A DNA stretch of 64,000 nt from Hymenobacter sp. BT559 (GCF_016427535.1 NZ_JAELXV010000001.1:1-64000); one strand, 5' to 3'. Positions 42,521 to 51,163 are shown, counted from the first letter of the stretch. Made by a program: numbers and translations. The notes: generated by a model from the letters alone, not told the origin.

Positions 42521-42934
42521 CTAGCAGGTAGAAGGCTGTGTGGCGGGCAAAGCCCGACGCCGGCGCCGTTCAGCCTTTGTGACCGCCCGGGCGTGGGCCA
42601 GCAGAGCCAGGATTGCCTGGTAGGCTCGCCGCTCGTGGTAATAAGCAGCGTTCATCCGGCCCTGGGTGGTGAGAGTAAAGCGCACGCCGTTGCGGGCTGT
42701 CGGCTGGGCGTCGCCCAGTACGCGGCAGACAAAGGCGGCTACCCGAGCCGGGAAGAGCCCCGTGTTAGGTTCTTCGCCGTCTTGGTCGATGCGAATGCGC
42801 ACCAGGCGGCCAGCGTCAAGGTCAGCCTGCTTGCGGGTATCACGGCGCTTTTCCAGGGCGAGGCGCTGCTGCTCGGCGCGCTGTTGGTGTTCGGCTTGAT
42901 AGTGGGAGGTCAGGAGGTCTTTTGCAGAAAGCAT
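42521..42934 (-). CDS. Hypothetical replication-region protein, paralog of 46059
   Basis: 137 aa from ATG 42934 (MLSAKDLLTSHYQ). The central part AGRLVRIRIDQDG, LFPARVAAFVCRVLGD, LTTQGRMNAAYYHERRAYQAILAL matches the 46059-46463 product. Basic at both ends. It flanks the primase gene on the left while its paralog flanks it on the right. Function unknown. Confidence 0.6.
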   Translation of the reverse strand: MLSAKDLLTSHYQAEHQQRAEQQRLALEKRRDTRKQADLDAGRLVRIRIDQDGEEPNTGLFPARVAAFVCRVLGDAQPTARNGVRFTLTTQGRMNAAYYHERRAYQAILALLAHARAVTKAERRRRRALPATQPSTC

Positions 42935-42977
42935 GGGGAGTAAACAGATTGATTTTTGGCTATTTGTCTTCCAACCT

Positions 42978-43140
42978 TTGATTGACAGTTGATTGACATA
43001 TTTTAAACACTTTAAACACTTCACCTCCCTACGAGCCCTTATTATTTGACTTTATTACTTTTCTTATATAACGTGTATAAGAAAAGTATAAAAACAGGGA
43101 ATAGGGGCTACAATAGAAATGAAGTGTTTAAAGTGTTTAA
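42978..43140. other. Origin-like cluster of iterons and nested inverted repeats
   Basis: Two 10-bp direct repeats TTGATTGACA (42978-42987, 42989-42998) stand beside a perfect 21-bp inverted repeat (43003-43023 and 43120-43140). Each arm is itself two tandem AGTGTTTAA-type 9-mers. A second inverted repeat (43057-43068 and 43076-43087; ACTTTTCTTATA) lies inside, in AT-rich DNA. It sits directly after the primase-helicase gene, overlapping its stop codon. It is the best candidate for the element's replication origin. Confidence 0.55.
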
Positions 43141-45623
43141 CTGTAGTTCGTAGCTTCATTAGCCACCACTCGAGCAAGCAGAATCCACCGCTGTCCCACA
43201 TTAGCACCAGCAGTTTCCTGTCCCTGCTGAAAGTCGGTGCTAAGCTGCTTGTATTGGTTAAGCCAGCCCCCAAACTTGTGAGGTGTCATCGCTGCCTCCG
43301 TGTAGCCCTCAGCTGCTCGAAACTCACTGATGAGGGTATTGCGGTAGAGCTTCTGCCCGCGGGGTTGGGCATCCATGAAGGCGACGAAGCCGGCCGAGGT
43401 GGCCGCCACTAGCCGCCGCTGCTCCAAGTGTTCTGAGACCGGGGCAGTCAGCCGCCCACCAGTTTCTAGGTATAAGCAGCAAGCGTGCACCATCAGGGCG
43501 TCGAAGCGCGCCCACTCTTGCCCGCCTGCAGGCCAGCCCGAAAAGAAGTTATGGCCGAACTCGTCACGGGGTTGCTTACCAGCGTGGTAGTGAGCGGCCA
43601 CCTCCAACTCGTATTTGCGGCGGTCGTGGCTGCTGTCCTTACCAGTTATCACGCCGTTAGTGGTGATGCCGACCTTAGGGCTTATCTCAAAGTCGTAGCT
43701 CTGCTGGCCGGTGTAAAGGCGTTCGACGGTGAGCGTGTCGGTGGCGAAGTTGAACAGACGGTCAAATGGAACGCGGTGCGTCTCCCAGTCATTGAAGAAA
43801 ATGACACGGGTAGCATCGGTGACCTGCTGAAGAGCTTTCGGATTCTTGGGGTCGTAGCCCTTGCCATCGACCTCCACCACTTTCACCAAATGCCCGAGCG
43901 CCTTAAACAGTAGGCTTTTGCCGGTGCCCCCATTGGCCTGCCCCTCAACTCCTAGCCCTTCATCGAGCAGTACGCCGATGCGCGGGTTACTCGGGTCCTT
44001 AAAGCCGTGCAGGTAGTAGCCTAGAAATAGCAATAATGCCTCCAGTCGCTCGGGCTTCTGACCAGCTAGATTCCAAAGGAAGCGAAAGAACTCGCCTTCT
44101 TCAATCTCTTCTTGGCTCATCGGCGTGAAGTCGCGCGCCCGCAGCTGTTCGGCCCACACCAGGCCCGGCAGCTCGCCGTAGGGCTGGAGCTCGGGCCCAT
44201 CTTTTGTGGCCACTACTACCCCATTGCGGTAGAAGAGGTAGGCCTGCTGAGCTGTGTCGCGCAGGAACTCGCCGCCGAGGGTCGGTAGAAACTCATTGGT
44301 ACCCTCATCAAAGAGCATGCGGTGCTGCATCTGCACTTGCTCTTCCACGCGGTCGCGGTAGGTGCCGTCGAAAGCAAACGGCAATTCTTCTACAAAGCCC
44401 AGCACAAAGTCTTTGAGCTGGGCCCGCGTTACTTCCTGCACCACCTGCTCAACCTGGCGCACCACGCGCACCTTCTGGCCTACCGGCAACTTGCGAAAGC
44501 CATAGCGGGTCAGAAACTGCCGCAGCATATTGACGCGTAGCACCAGTTTCATCGGTGGGTCGCGCTTGCTGGAGCCCGGCACCATCTCCCAAAAGGCCAG
44601 CACTGGCACGGCTTCCTCGGCCTCGGCGGCGGCCGCCCTCACGGCCGCCTCAATGGTGCCCACCGGTAGGCCCTGGCTAGCGGCCAGGGCCGTGGCCACA
44701 GCATCTACGCCCGTGCCGCCGCGGAGCCGCTCGTGCACATGCTGTTGAAGTAGCGGCGGCAGCACAGGCTTCTGCTGGCCATCTTTTAGACCAATGTCGA
44801 TGGTTTTGTGCGCGTGGTCTAAGTCCTCCACTTCGCGGCTGCCGATGGCCGCCCGTAGTGCCTCGCGTGCCTGGGCCTCGGCGAGAAACCCCGCGGCGAT
44901 ATAGCCGCCGCACAGGTAAGCCATTTTGTTGAGCACGGTGCGCTTCTCGCCGTCGGCGGCGCGCAGCACCTTGTCGCAGGCCCGGTCGAGCGCCTGCTGG
45001 CCGTAACCCTCGCCGCGGGCGCTGGGGCGCCACTGGCCGGCGCTCACGGGTGGCATGCTGGCCGCGCGGCCGGGCTCGGGTAGGGTTTCCTCAAAGGTGG
45101 CGGCCTGCTCATTCAGGTAAAGGGCGGGGTCGTAGCTGACGAAGCGCAGCCGGCTCACGTCCTGGCAGGCGCGGTCGACGGCCACACCGTAGGCCTGCTG
45201 GTAGTAGGCGGCCAGGGCTCGGAAGCTGCCCTTATGGTCATCGGCTGGAATCGGCACCACCACGAAGAAGCCCACGCCGCCAGTGCTGGCCGCTACAGCA
45301 TAGGTGTAGCTGTCGGCCTCGATGGCCTGGCGGGCCGCCACCAGGTCCACGTCGGCGTTGGCGTCCTTGTTATCGACATCGAGACATAATAGGCCCGAGT
45401 GCACTAATAGCTGCTCGGCCTTGCGGGTGCTGAACGTACCCGACGTAGTGAAACCCGGGAGCTTGCGCTTGGCGGCCGCGTAGGCGGCCTTGTTGCCACT
45501 GACTGCCCGCGCGGCCTCTACCTCGGCCCGCCAGCGCCCGGCCTTGATGCCGGCCAGCACCTCGGGTAAGTCGAGGGCCTGGCCGGCAGTAGTCGTAGAG
45601 TCAGGATAAAAACTAACTAGCAT
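43137..45623 (-). CDS. Primase-helicase with BT4734-like N-terminus
   Basis: 828 aa. The N-terminal region (AYAAAKRKLPGFTTSGTF, then GLLCLDVDNKD) is the BT4734/VirE-N type, and resembles a primase-polymerase with acidic residues. The C-terminal half is a helicase-like ATPase with GGTGKS Walker A (about residue 570) and VIFFNDWE as acidic motif. It should open and prime the element's origin. ATG overlaps the previous gene by 7 nt, so it is part of the leftward replication operon. Confidence 0.85.
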   Translation of the reverse strand: MLVSFYPDSTTTAGQALDLPEVLAGIKAGRWRAEVEAARAVSGNKAAYAAAKRKLPGFTTSGTFSTRKAEQLLVHSGLLCLDVDNKDANADVDLVAARQAIEADSYTYAVAASTGGVGFFVVVPIPADDHKGSFRALAAYYQQAYGVAVDRACQDVSRLRFVSYDPALYLNEQAATFEETLPEPGRAASMPPVSAGQWRPSARGEGYGQQALDRACDKVLRAADGEKRTVLNKMAYLCGGYIAAGFLAEAQAREALRAAIGSREVEDLDHAHKTIDIGLKDGQQKPVLPPLLQQHVHERLRGGTGVDAVATALAASQGLPVGTIEAAVRAAAAEAEEAVPVLAFWEMVPGSSKRDPPMKLVLRVNMLRQFLTRYGFRKLPVGQKVRVVRQVEQVVQEVTRAQLKDFVLGFVEELPFAFDGTYRDRVEEQVQMQHRMLFDEGTNEFLPTLGGEFLRDTAQQAYLFYRNGVVVATKDGPELQPYGELPGLVWAEQLRARDFTPMSQEEIEEGEFFRFLWNLAGQKPERLEALLLFLGYYLHGFKDPSNPRIGVLLDEGLGVEGQANGGTGKSLLFKALGHLVKVVEVDGKGYDPKNPKALQQVTDATRVIFFNDWETHRVPFDRLFNFATDTLTVERLYTGQQSYDFEISPKVGITTNGVITGKDSSHDRRKYELEVAAHYHAGKQPRDEFGHNFFSGWPAGGQEWARFDALMVHACCLYLETGGRLTAPVSEHLEQRRLVAATSAGFVAFMDAQPRGQKLYRNTLISEFRAAEGYTEAAMTPHKFGGWLNQYKQLSTDFQQGQETAGANVGQRWILLARVVANEATNYS

Positions 45624-46066
45624 GGCGCATCACGCTTGGGGCCAGCCTTCACAGCGCGCTCCCAGTACACGAAGAGGGTCTGAAACTGCGAGCGGTGCCA
45701 GTGCACCACTTCGCCCGCGGCGGGCTCTTGGCCGGTGGGGCGATCGGGGTTGAGGTCGAGGCTTAGTAGGCAGCCGCTGTCATTGAGCGCGTAGCTGTCC
45801 GGAATCAGCTCGTACTTGCTGAGCTTATTGTCCAGAATTAGCCCGCCCACGATGGGTGCCGTTTCTAGTCCGCCCCACAGTCGCACAAACACGCGGGTGC
45901 CGGCCGAAAGGTGTGCCCAGCGCGCGGGCTCTACTAGGTCGCCCTCGTACACGCAAGCAGGTGTGTAAAGCACGATGTCGTTACGGCGGTAGAAGCGGAA
46001 GGCAATCACAGCTGTAGGCGGCAAGTCAGTAAAGCCAGGGCGGTAGGGTAGCGGGTGGCTAAGCAC
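45617..46066 (-). CDS. Hypothetical, S24-like outline
   Basis: 149 aa if started at GTG 46066, which overlaps the upstream stop; an ATG at 46099 would overlap 41 nt. Beta-rich with motifs parallel to the 46489 product (LPYRPGFTDLPP, DLVEPARWAHLSAGTRVFVRLWGG, LSLDLNP, VVHWHRSQF). No catalytic Ser-Lys pair is visible. Part of the replication operon. Confidence 0.5.
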   Translation of the reverse strand: MLSHPLPYRPGFTDLPPTAVIAFRFYRRNDIVLYTPACVYEGDLVEPARWAHLSAGTRVFVRLWGGLETAPIVGGLILDNKLSKYELIPDSYALNDSGCLLSLDLNPDRPTGQEPAAGEVVHWHRSQFQTLFVYWERAVKAGPKRDAPC

Positions 46067-46463
46067 GAGCCACCTCCCTTCCTGCCCGCAGCCGGGCAAT
46101 CTTAGCTGTGTTGCGGGCCAAACGGCGCTGGGTGTGGCGGCGGGCGGCCAGCTGGTGGGAACGCAGGGCCAGCAGCGCGTTTAGCACGGCTTCGATGTTG
46201 TAGTAGTGGGCCTCCGTGTGGCCTTGAGTTGTAAAGGCAACAGCCAATCCGTCGCCGGGCAGCGTGGGCGCACCTAGCAGCTGGCGGGCGTAGACCGCTA
46301 CGCGGGCTGGATAGAGGCAATAGCTTTCGCCGTCGGGACCGGTGTAGTGGATGGCGACCAGGCGGCCGGCCGCCACCTCAGTGGCTTCGTGCAGAATGCG
46401 CTTGGCGCGCAGCACCACGGCCAGTTGCTGGACGGCTAGGGGAGAGGTGAGTAACTGAGTCAT
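46059..46463 (-). CDS. Hypothetical replication-region protein, paralog of 42521
   Basis: 134 aa. VAAGRLVAIHYTGPDGESYCLYPARVAVY and FTTQGHTEAHYYNIEAVLNALLAL match the 42521 product. C-terminal 30 residues are strongly basic (RRHTQRRLARNTAK). It lies in the operon leading to the primase; possibly DNA-binding. Confidence 0.6.
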   Translation of the reverse strand: MTQLLTSPLAVQQLAVVLRAKRILHEATEVAAGRLVAIHYTGPDGESYCLYPARVAVYARQLLGAPTLPGDGLAVAFTTQGHTEAHYYNIEAVLNALLALRSHQLAARRHTQRRLARNTAKIARLRAGREVARA

Positions 46464-46488
46464 AAAAAATGAGTTAAGACAGATGAGA

Positions 46489-46968
46489 TTAGGCAGCTAT
46501 AGGTAGCGAGCCAGGTGCACTTGCGGCAGTGTTATCCAGCGGCCATTTCACGTAGTGCGTGACCTCGTACACGTCCCACACTGCCTTGTCCTCTTCGGCC
46601 CGTAGCGGCCAGACGGTGAGCGTCGGTACTTGGTCGGCGCGCACCAGCAAATGCGTGTCGTGCACGCTGACCAAGCGAGCTATCTGACAGAAGGGTTGGC
46701 CGGTGTCGGGGTGGTGCCCATCGAAGAGGTACACGCGGCCCACCACTAGATTCTTGCGCTCGACTACCGGCGCCACGTTTACTTGGCAGCCTTTAGGAAA
46801 GCGCGGGGCCATACTGTCGTCACACAGTTCGGCGTAATTCCAAATGAGCTTGAGACCGCTGTAGCCCAGGGGCGGGTTATACCAGACTTCGGGCGTGAGC
46901 CAGGGCAGGCCGTCTTCGCGGAGCGAGTCAACACCAGGGCGGAGGGCTGGGGTGTGGGTAAGGCGCAT
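46489..46968 (-). CDS. S24/LexA-like protein without DNA-binding domain
   Basis: 159 aa. CDDSMAPRFPKGCQVNVAPV matches the Ser-containing GDSMxPxxxxGD motif of S24 folds, with VVGRVYLF and a late YEVTHYVKW. The Lys expected in the VKR motif is Arg here (IARLV), so self-cleavage is doubtful. First gene of the leftward replication operon. It may serve as a protein-binding scaffold. Confidence 0.65.
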   Translation of the reverse strand: MRLTHTPALRPGVDSLREDGLPWLTPEVWYNPPLGYSGLKLIWNYAELCDDSMAPRFPKGCQVNVAPVVERKNLVVGRVYLFDGHHPDTGQPFCQIARLVSVHDTHLLVRADQVPTLTVWPLRAEEDKAVWDVYEVTHYVKWPLDNTAASAPGSLPIAA

Positions 46969-47073
46969 AGGAAATTGTGGGAAGTGAAGGGTGAGAAAAG
47001 GGCAAAGCAGTGGCTAAGCTGAGGAAAGCAGCTGTTTTAAAAGCCAGTAAATCAGGGTGTATTTAGGAGGCGA

Positions 47074-47382
47074 TTACCTGCGCAAAGCAGGTTGGCCGAG
47101 CTTGCGCAGGCGGTAGTCGATGCAGGAGGAGCGCAGATAGAAGCATCTTCTACCTTCCTTGCAATAAGTGATGCGGCCGACCTCTTGCTTATTAGGGCCT
47201 GAGGCCCGGTAGTATTTGACTAGCGTCTCGCGGCTTCTAATACCTGCTGCTACTAGAGCCTGTGCTGTAGTCAGCCACTCCGGATTACTAGTCACGTAAG
47301 CTTCAAGCAGTTTTTCCAACCGGTCGATGCGTTGCAGAGCGGCGGCGTGTTCTTCAGGGGCGACGCAGGAGATAGTAGCCAT
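47074..47382 (-). CDS. Small helical protein, possible DNA-binding
   Basis: 102 aa from ATG 47382 (MATISCVAPEEHAAAL). A short coiled coil (LQRIDRLEKLLEAY) is followed by WLTTAQALVAAGIRSRETLVKYYRAS, a helix-turn-helix-like stretch, and a basic end. It starts 16 nt after the excisionase-like gene. Confidence 0.6.
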   Translation of the reverse strand: MATISCVAPEEHAAALQRIDRLEKLLEAYVTSNPEWLTTAQALVAAGIRSRETLVKYYRASGPNKQEVGRITYCKEGRRCFYLRSSCIDYRLRKLGQPALRR

Positions 47383-47398
47383 AAGCAGAGGTGGAATG

Positions 47399-47716
47399 TT
47401 ACCCACTCCTAGCACGAGCAGGCTTCTGGCTGCGTTGCTCACGGCTGCCAGCCGCCAGCACATCAGAGCGCTTGATATAGGTGCGCCCACCAAGCTTTTG
47501 ATAGACTAGCAGCCCACGGCGCTTGTGTTCATGGACCGTAGCTACACATACGTCTAGTAGTTCAGCGGCCTGCTTAATGGTCAGTAGATCATCACTGACT
47601 GGCTGTTGGCTATCTTCTGTCAGCGGCTTAGCGAGACTCATCTCGTGACGGATAAGTGCTCTAAGGTCATCGAGCAACTGTTGGTATTCGACGCCTTGGG
47701 TGATAATGATAGCCAT
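47399..47716 (-). CDS. Excisionase-like helix-turn-helix protein
   Basis: 105 aa. LLTIKQAAELLDVCVATVHEHKRRGLL then GGRTYIKRSDVLAAG is the winged helix-turn-helix used by Bacteroidota excisionases and small regulators. The N-terminal 40 residues form a coiled coil. It could assist the integrase in excision or act as regulator. A truncated relative is at 49718-49873. Confidence 0.8.
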   Translation of the reverse strand: MAIIITQGVEYQQLLDDLRALIRHEMSLAKPLTEDSQQPVSDDLLTIKQAAELLDVCVATVHEHKRRGLLVYQKLGGRTYIKRSDVLAAGSREQRSQKPARARSG

Positions 47717-47786
47717 TGTGAAAGGGCAATAAGAGGGAGTCTTACCTCTGGAGAGATAAGTAAATTATTGATAATAAATGAGTAGG

Positions 47787-48002
47787 CTACCTAAGTGGTA
47801 TTATAGTAGCAAGTGTTTGGGCTGCTTCTAAAGTCCCATTGTCTTGCACTATGCGTAAAGCTTCTCGCACGGAAGCACTGCTAGCTTTGCCACTCTTTAG
47901 TGCTTGACTTACTGCAGATCTGGAAATGCCTAGCTTTGAGGCTATTGCTGCTTGAGAACCAGCAGGCAGCAACTGTTTAATGCTATCTCGTACCGCTGAC
48001 AT
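47787..48002 (-). CDS. Cro-like small repressor
   Basis: 71 aa from ATG 48002 (MSAVRDSIKQLLPAG). Helix-turn-helix: SQAAIASKLGISRSAVSQALKSGK. The longer frame from 48065 runs across the operators and is not needed. Divergent to the CI-like gene across repeated operator half-sites, as in a lysogeny switch. Confidence 0.75.
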   Translation of the reverse strand: MSAVRDSIKQLLPAGSQAAIASKLGISRSAVSQALKSGKASSASVREALRIVQDNGTLEAAQTLATIIPLR

Positions 48003-48007
48003 ATGAT

Positions 48008-48082
48008 GAACTTTACTTACTTTTGCTTTACGAATCAAAGATAAGTAAAGTTCACTGAACAACAAAAATGTTAAGTGAACTT
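48008..48082. promoter_or_regulatory. Overlapping operators of the CI/Cro-like switch
   Basis: Inverted repeat GAACTTTACTTA (48008-48019) with TAAGTAAAGTTC (48042-48053), and a second, sharing the middle half-site, AAGTTCACT (48048-48056) with AGTGAACTT (48074-48082). Thus at least three or four half-sites stand in the divergent promoter region. Confidence 0.7.
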
Positions 48083-48134
48083 TTTGTTGTACTATCTCTT
48101 CAGTTGAAAGGTCACCTCTCAGAAGTTCTTCAAA

Positions 48135-48833
48135 ATGATAGAAACATATTTCCTAGGTGATAAGATAAAGCAGCTCCGGAGAGAGTGGAAGATGACTCAA
48201 AGTCAGCTAGCTGAAGCACTAGGGCTATCTAAATCCGCTGTCTCTCAATTTGAAAGTGGAGTGAACAGACCATCGCTTGATACACTTGATAAATTATCAA
48301 ACTTGTTTCTTCACGATTTCACACAGGACTATCTGCAAGATGAGTCTCTCACAAAGCGACGTAAGCGAAGAGGAAATGGTGGAGTTATAGGTCGATTAGA
48401 CTTCGAGAACCTATATGTAGAGCTGCCATTTTCATCTCGAGACAGCTACCAGGAGTTTATAGAACTCAGACATCGTGAGGAAGAAACCCCTCATGATGTG
48501 GAGTGGGTATGGGTACTTAAGAGGGATGGAGTAGATTATTCGAACGCTTCTGTAATTGAAATTCAAGGCAACAGAATGCTGCCACGCTATCCTGAGCAAT
48601 CTCATTATGTAGTGAGGATTGTAGAAAAAGGAAATTGGCAGTATTCGACTGGCGTTCATCTAATTGTCCTTAAAAACAATATGGTTCTGCTACGGCGAAT
48701 TATCTCTAATGACACGAAGGTGATTCAATTGGTTAGCGATACTAGTGACGAGCGTATCCAGGTAGCATTAGATGACGTTGACTATCTATGGAAGCTAGGC
48801 GAGGCCGTTTATATGCCCGCTGAAGACCAGTAG
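48135..48833 (+). CDS. CI-like XRE repressor with S24-type C-terminus
   Basis: 232 aa. N-terminal HTH: KIKQLRREWKMTQSQLAEALGLSKSAVSQFESG. The C-terminal half resembles an S24 domain (VIEIQGNRMLPRYPEQSHYVV and LLRRII), but the expected Ser (DSM) is Arg in NRM, and Lys (VKR) is Arg in LRR. It should therefore not cleave itself, so induction, if any, needs another route. Divergent to the Cro-like gene. Likely keeps the element silent. Confidence 0.8.
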   Translation: MIETYFLGDKIKQLRREWKMTQSQLAEALGLSKSAVSQFESGVNRPSLDTLDKLSNLFLHDFTQDYLQDESLTKRRKRRGNGGVIGRLDFENLYVELPFSSRDSYQEFIELRHREEETPHDVEWVWVLKRDGVDYSNASVIEIQGNRMLPRYPEQSHYVVRIVEKGNWQYSTGVHLIVLKNNMVLLRRIISNDTKVIQLVSDTSDERIQVALDDVDYLWKLGEAVYMPAEDQ

Positions 48834-48955
48834 AGTATCTGTAGAGTCATATTTTTAGTAAATGCTTAGTTTACCCTCTCTGACACTCCATAACTCGTCA
48901 ATACCACGCCCAGCGTTGAGCTCATCAGCTCCTCTCAGATAAAGCTGCCTAGGTT

Positions 48956-49318
48956 ATGTCTGCCGCCCTCACTCTCGAATTAATCCCTGCGCAAGTGGCC
49001 GCCGTGGCGGGCTACCTGCGGGCTAACCCCGAGGTGGCACAAGGCTATGGCCTAGCACCCGTGGAAACCAATGTGAGTGGCAGCCGAGCAGATACCTGCA
49101 CCTACCACCTAGGCAGCAAGCCTACGACGGGCCGCGGCTATGACGACCGCCTGACCGTGCGCCTGGGGCTTTCCCGCACCACCATTATGCAGGCCCTAGC
49201 GCTCTGGCGCACCTACGGCGGCAAGCGTGGCGGCCTGCGCCACCTGCAAGTGGGCGCCAAATACCTCGTGAGCGAATCAGCCTGCCGTGAGTGGCTGGGT
49301 GATAATCTTGAGCCTTAG
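48956..49318 (+). CDS. YHLGxKPTxGRGYDDR family protein, copy 1
   Basis: 120 aa. N-terminal helix region (LIPAQVAAVAGYLRANPEVAQG) then TYHLGSKPTTGRGYDDRLTVRLGLSRTTI, a helix-turn-helix-like start, and KYLVSESACREWLGD. The last part resembles a wing plus recognition of an excisionase-type fold. Two more copies follow. The family is not one I recognise. Confidence 0.65.
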   Translation: MSAALTLELIPAQVAAVAGYLRANPEVAQGYGLAPVETNVSGSRADTCTYHLGSKPTTGRGYDDRLTVRLGLSRTTIMQALALWRTYGGKRGGLRHLQVGAKYLVSESACREWLGDNLEP

Positions 49319-49329
49319 TAGGGCACTTT

Positions 49330-49698
49330 ATGGATACCACACTAAATCTCACAATCGACACGGGTCAAGTGCTTGCCGTCACGCTTTCGGGCCCTGCTGA
49401 AGCACAAGTGCTAGGTATGATTGCGGCCAAGCGCGGAGCTTTACTAGCTGCCGCAGAAGTAGAGGCGCGCACCTATCACTTAGGCACAAAGCCCACGCCG
49501 GGCCGCGGCTACGATGACCGCCTGACGGTCCGCCTTGGCTGCTCTCGCTCGACGCTGATGGCTGAATTGGAAGTGTGGCGTACCTCGGCCGGCAAGCGCG
49601 GTGGACTACGGTACACCCAGGGCGGCAAGAAATACTGGGTAAGTGAACAGGCCTGCCGTGAGTGGCTGGGCGACAATAAAAAGTGGGACAAAGGTTAG
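49330..49698 (+). CDS. YHLGxKPTxGRGYDDR family protein, copy 2
   Basis: 122 aa, 11 nt after copy 1. TYHLGTKPTPGRGYDDRLTV, then RLGCSRSTLMAELEVWRTSAGKRGG and KYWVSEQACREWLGD. The N-terminal part (LNLTIDTGQVLAVTLSG) matches copy 3 rather than copy 1, so 2 and 3 are closest there, while 1 and 2 share the C-terminus. Confidence 0.65.
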   Translation: MDTTLNLTIDTGQVLAVTLSGPAEAQVLGMIAAKRGALLAAAEVEARTYHLGTKPTPGRGYDDRLTVRLGCSRSTLMAELEVWRTSAGKRGGLRYTQGGKKYWVSEQACREWLGDNKKWDKG

Positions 49699-49717
49699 GC
49701 TCACAGGTGGGTTAGCT

Positions 49718-49873
49718 TCATCGTCTCCGCTGATGCCGCGTACCGACGGCCAAGATGTCGGAGCGCCGCAGATAGGTCCGGCCGCCAATCTTCTGATAGC
49801 CTAATAACCCCCGCCGCTTCCACTCATGAATAGTAGCCACGCACACGTCGAGCAGCGTAGCGGCTTGACGCAT
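49718..49873 (-). pseudogene. Truncated excisionase-like gene
   Basis: 51 codons from an internal ATG: MRQAATLLDVCVATIHEWKR, GYQKIGGRTYLRRSDILAVG. It matches residues 50-98 of the 47399 product and lacks the N-terminal 45 residues; a stop lies just before. It is inserted between copies 2 and 3 of the YHLG family, so duplication of a larger block followed by loss is likely. Confidence 0.7.
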
Positions 49874-49911
49874 GGCTAGCAGCCTTTAAATAGAGCTAAT
49901 CCTGCCCAAGT

Positions 49912-50259
49912 TTGGCGATGGACTCTACGCTTAACTTAACCATCGCCTCCGGGCAAGTGATTGCCGTGACCTTGTCTGGGTATGCAGAAGCCCAAGTACT
50001 GGGCATGATTGCGGCCCAGCAGGAAGCGGCCCGCGCTGCTGCTGCCGAGCATGAGGCGGCGCTGATGCGCACCTACCACCTAGGTGAAAAGCCTACTCCT
50101 GGCCGCGGCTATGATGACCGCCTAAAAATGCGTCTAGGCTGCGGGGCTGATATGGCCCGTGAGCTGGTGGCCAGCGGGCGCATTGCTAGCCAAAACTTAG
50201 GCCATCGCTATTCGGTCTGCGAGCAGGCTGTGCGGGATTTCTATAAGAGGGTGAGGTAG
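49912..50259 (+). CDS. YHLGxKPTxGRGYDDR family protein, copy 3
   Basis: 115 aa from 49912 (the second Met, two codons on, is also possible). TYHLGEKPTPGRGYDDRLKMRLGCGAD, then a different, shorter C-terminus (ELVASGRIASQNLGHRYSVCEQAVRDFYKRV). The N-terminus matches copy 2. The C-terminus could have been exchanged. Confidence 0.6.
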   Translation: MAMDSTLNLTIASGQVIAVTLSGYAEAQVLGMIAAQQEAARAAAAEHEAALMRTYHLGEKPTPGRGYDDRLKMRLGCGADMARELVASGRIASQNLGHRYSVCEQAVRDFYKRVR

Positions 50260-50440
50260 ATTCCTCTACTTGGCCTACTCTGGTGCTGGTTGCTCGAATG
50301 ATTAAGATTCTGTGATAGGGGTGATTAGCTTGGATAAGCGCAACTGCACGAACTGCTCATTCACGGGAAATGTCATTGCCTACGTTAAACTAAGCGCTGT
50401 CTAATCCGACTGCAGGCGCAGCACCGGGCCCGCCTACCTC

Positions 50441-51163
50441 ATGATACCAACCTGGATTTACGAACGCCTCCAGCTATTTGCCGACCCACGCCTGCGCTTT
50501 AACGCCGACTTACACGAGTACCACCTCGACCAGCGCCAACTCACGTCCTGGAGCACTTGGATTAAGCAGTACAAAGAGACCTTCGATGCCCAGGCCCAGG
50601 CGCCCCGCACGGCCGCCAAGCGTGGCCTCACCGTCGAGCAGGTGCTGGCCGAGTGGGAGCGCAGCAACTGGGTAGGTACTAAGACACACGAGTACATCGA
50701 GGCCTACTACCAAGATGTTAATGCCAGCTGTGAGCACGACAAAGAAGTGCTGCTACGCTGCCAGAAGTTTCTGGCCCTGCATCAGGGCCGCCTTCAAGAC
50801 TTTCTGCCGGTAGCCCAGGAGCTACGTGTTTTCCACGAGCCCACTGGCCTCTGCGGCACGCTCGACTTCCTAGGCTGGCACGTCCCCACGCAGCAGCTTT
50901 ACGTGCTCGACTGGAAAACCAATAAGGCTATCAACTCGGACCGCGATACCATCTGGCGCATGATGTGGGGGCCGTTCCAAGACCTGGCCGACCACGAGCA
51001 CAATACCTACTCGCTACAAATTAGCCTCTACCGCGTGCTGCTCGAGGAGGCGGGCCTTCCCACCGGTGGCGGGGCCATCGTGCACCTGCCGCCCGGGCGC
51101 TTACCTGCCCAGATTTATCAAGCCATCGATTACCGTAGCCGGCTGCGGGATGTGATTTTTTAG
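50441..51163 (+). CDS. PD-(D/E)XK nuclease, RecB/Cas4-like fold
   Basis: 240 aa. GTKTHEYIEAYY (motif I-like helix), LCGTLDFLGW with the metal-binding Asp, VLDWKTNK as the D-x-K motif, and YSLQISLYRVLLEE with the QxxxY motif. All key residues are present. Phages use such enzymes in recombination or DNA processing; a defence role is possible too. It follows the YHLG cluster on the same strand. Confidence 0.8.
   Translation: MIPTWIYERLQLFADPRLRFNADLHEYHLDQRQLTSWSTWIKQYKETFDAQAQAPRTAAKRGLTVEQVLAEWERSNWVGTKTHEYIEAYYQDVNASCEHDKEVLLRCQKFLALHQGRLQDFLPVAQELRVFHEPTGLCGTLDFLGWHVPTQQLYVLDWKTNKAINSDRDTIWRMMWGPFQDLADHEHNTYSLQISLYRVLLEEAGLPTGGGAIVHLPPGRLPAQIYQAIDYRSRLRDVIF

Noticed and set aside
43003-43140. 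The 21-bp inverted repeats as IS element ends
   Set aside because: Only 96 bp lie between them, with no transposase and no flanking target duplication; an origin-type region fits better.
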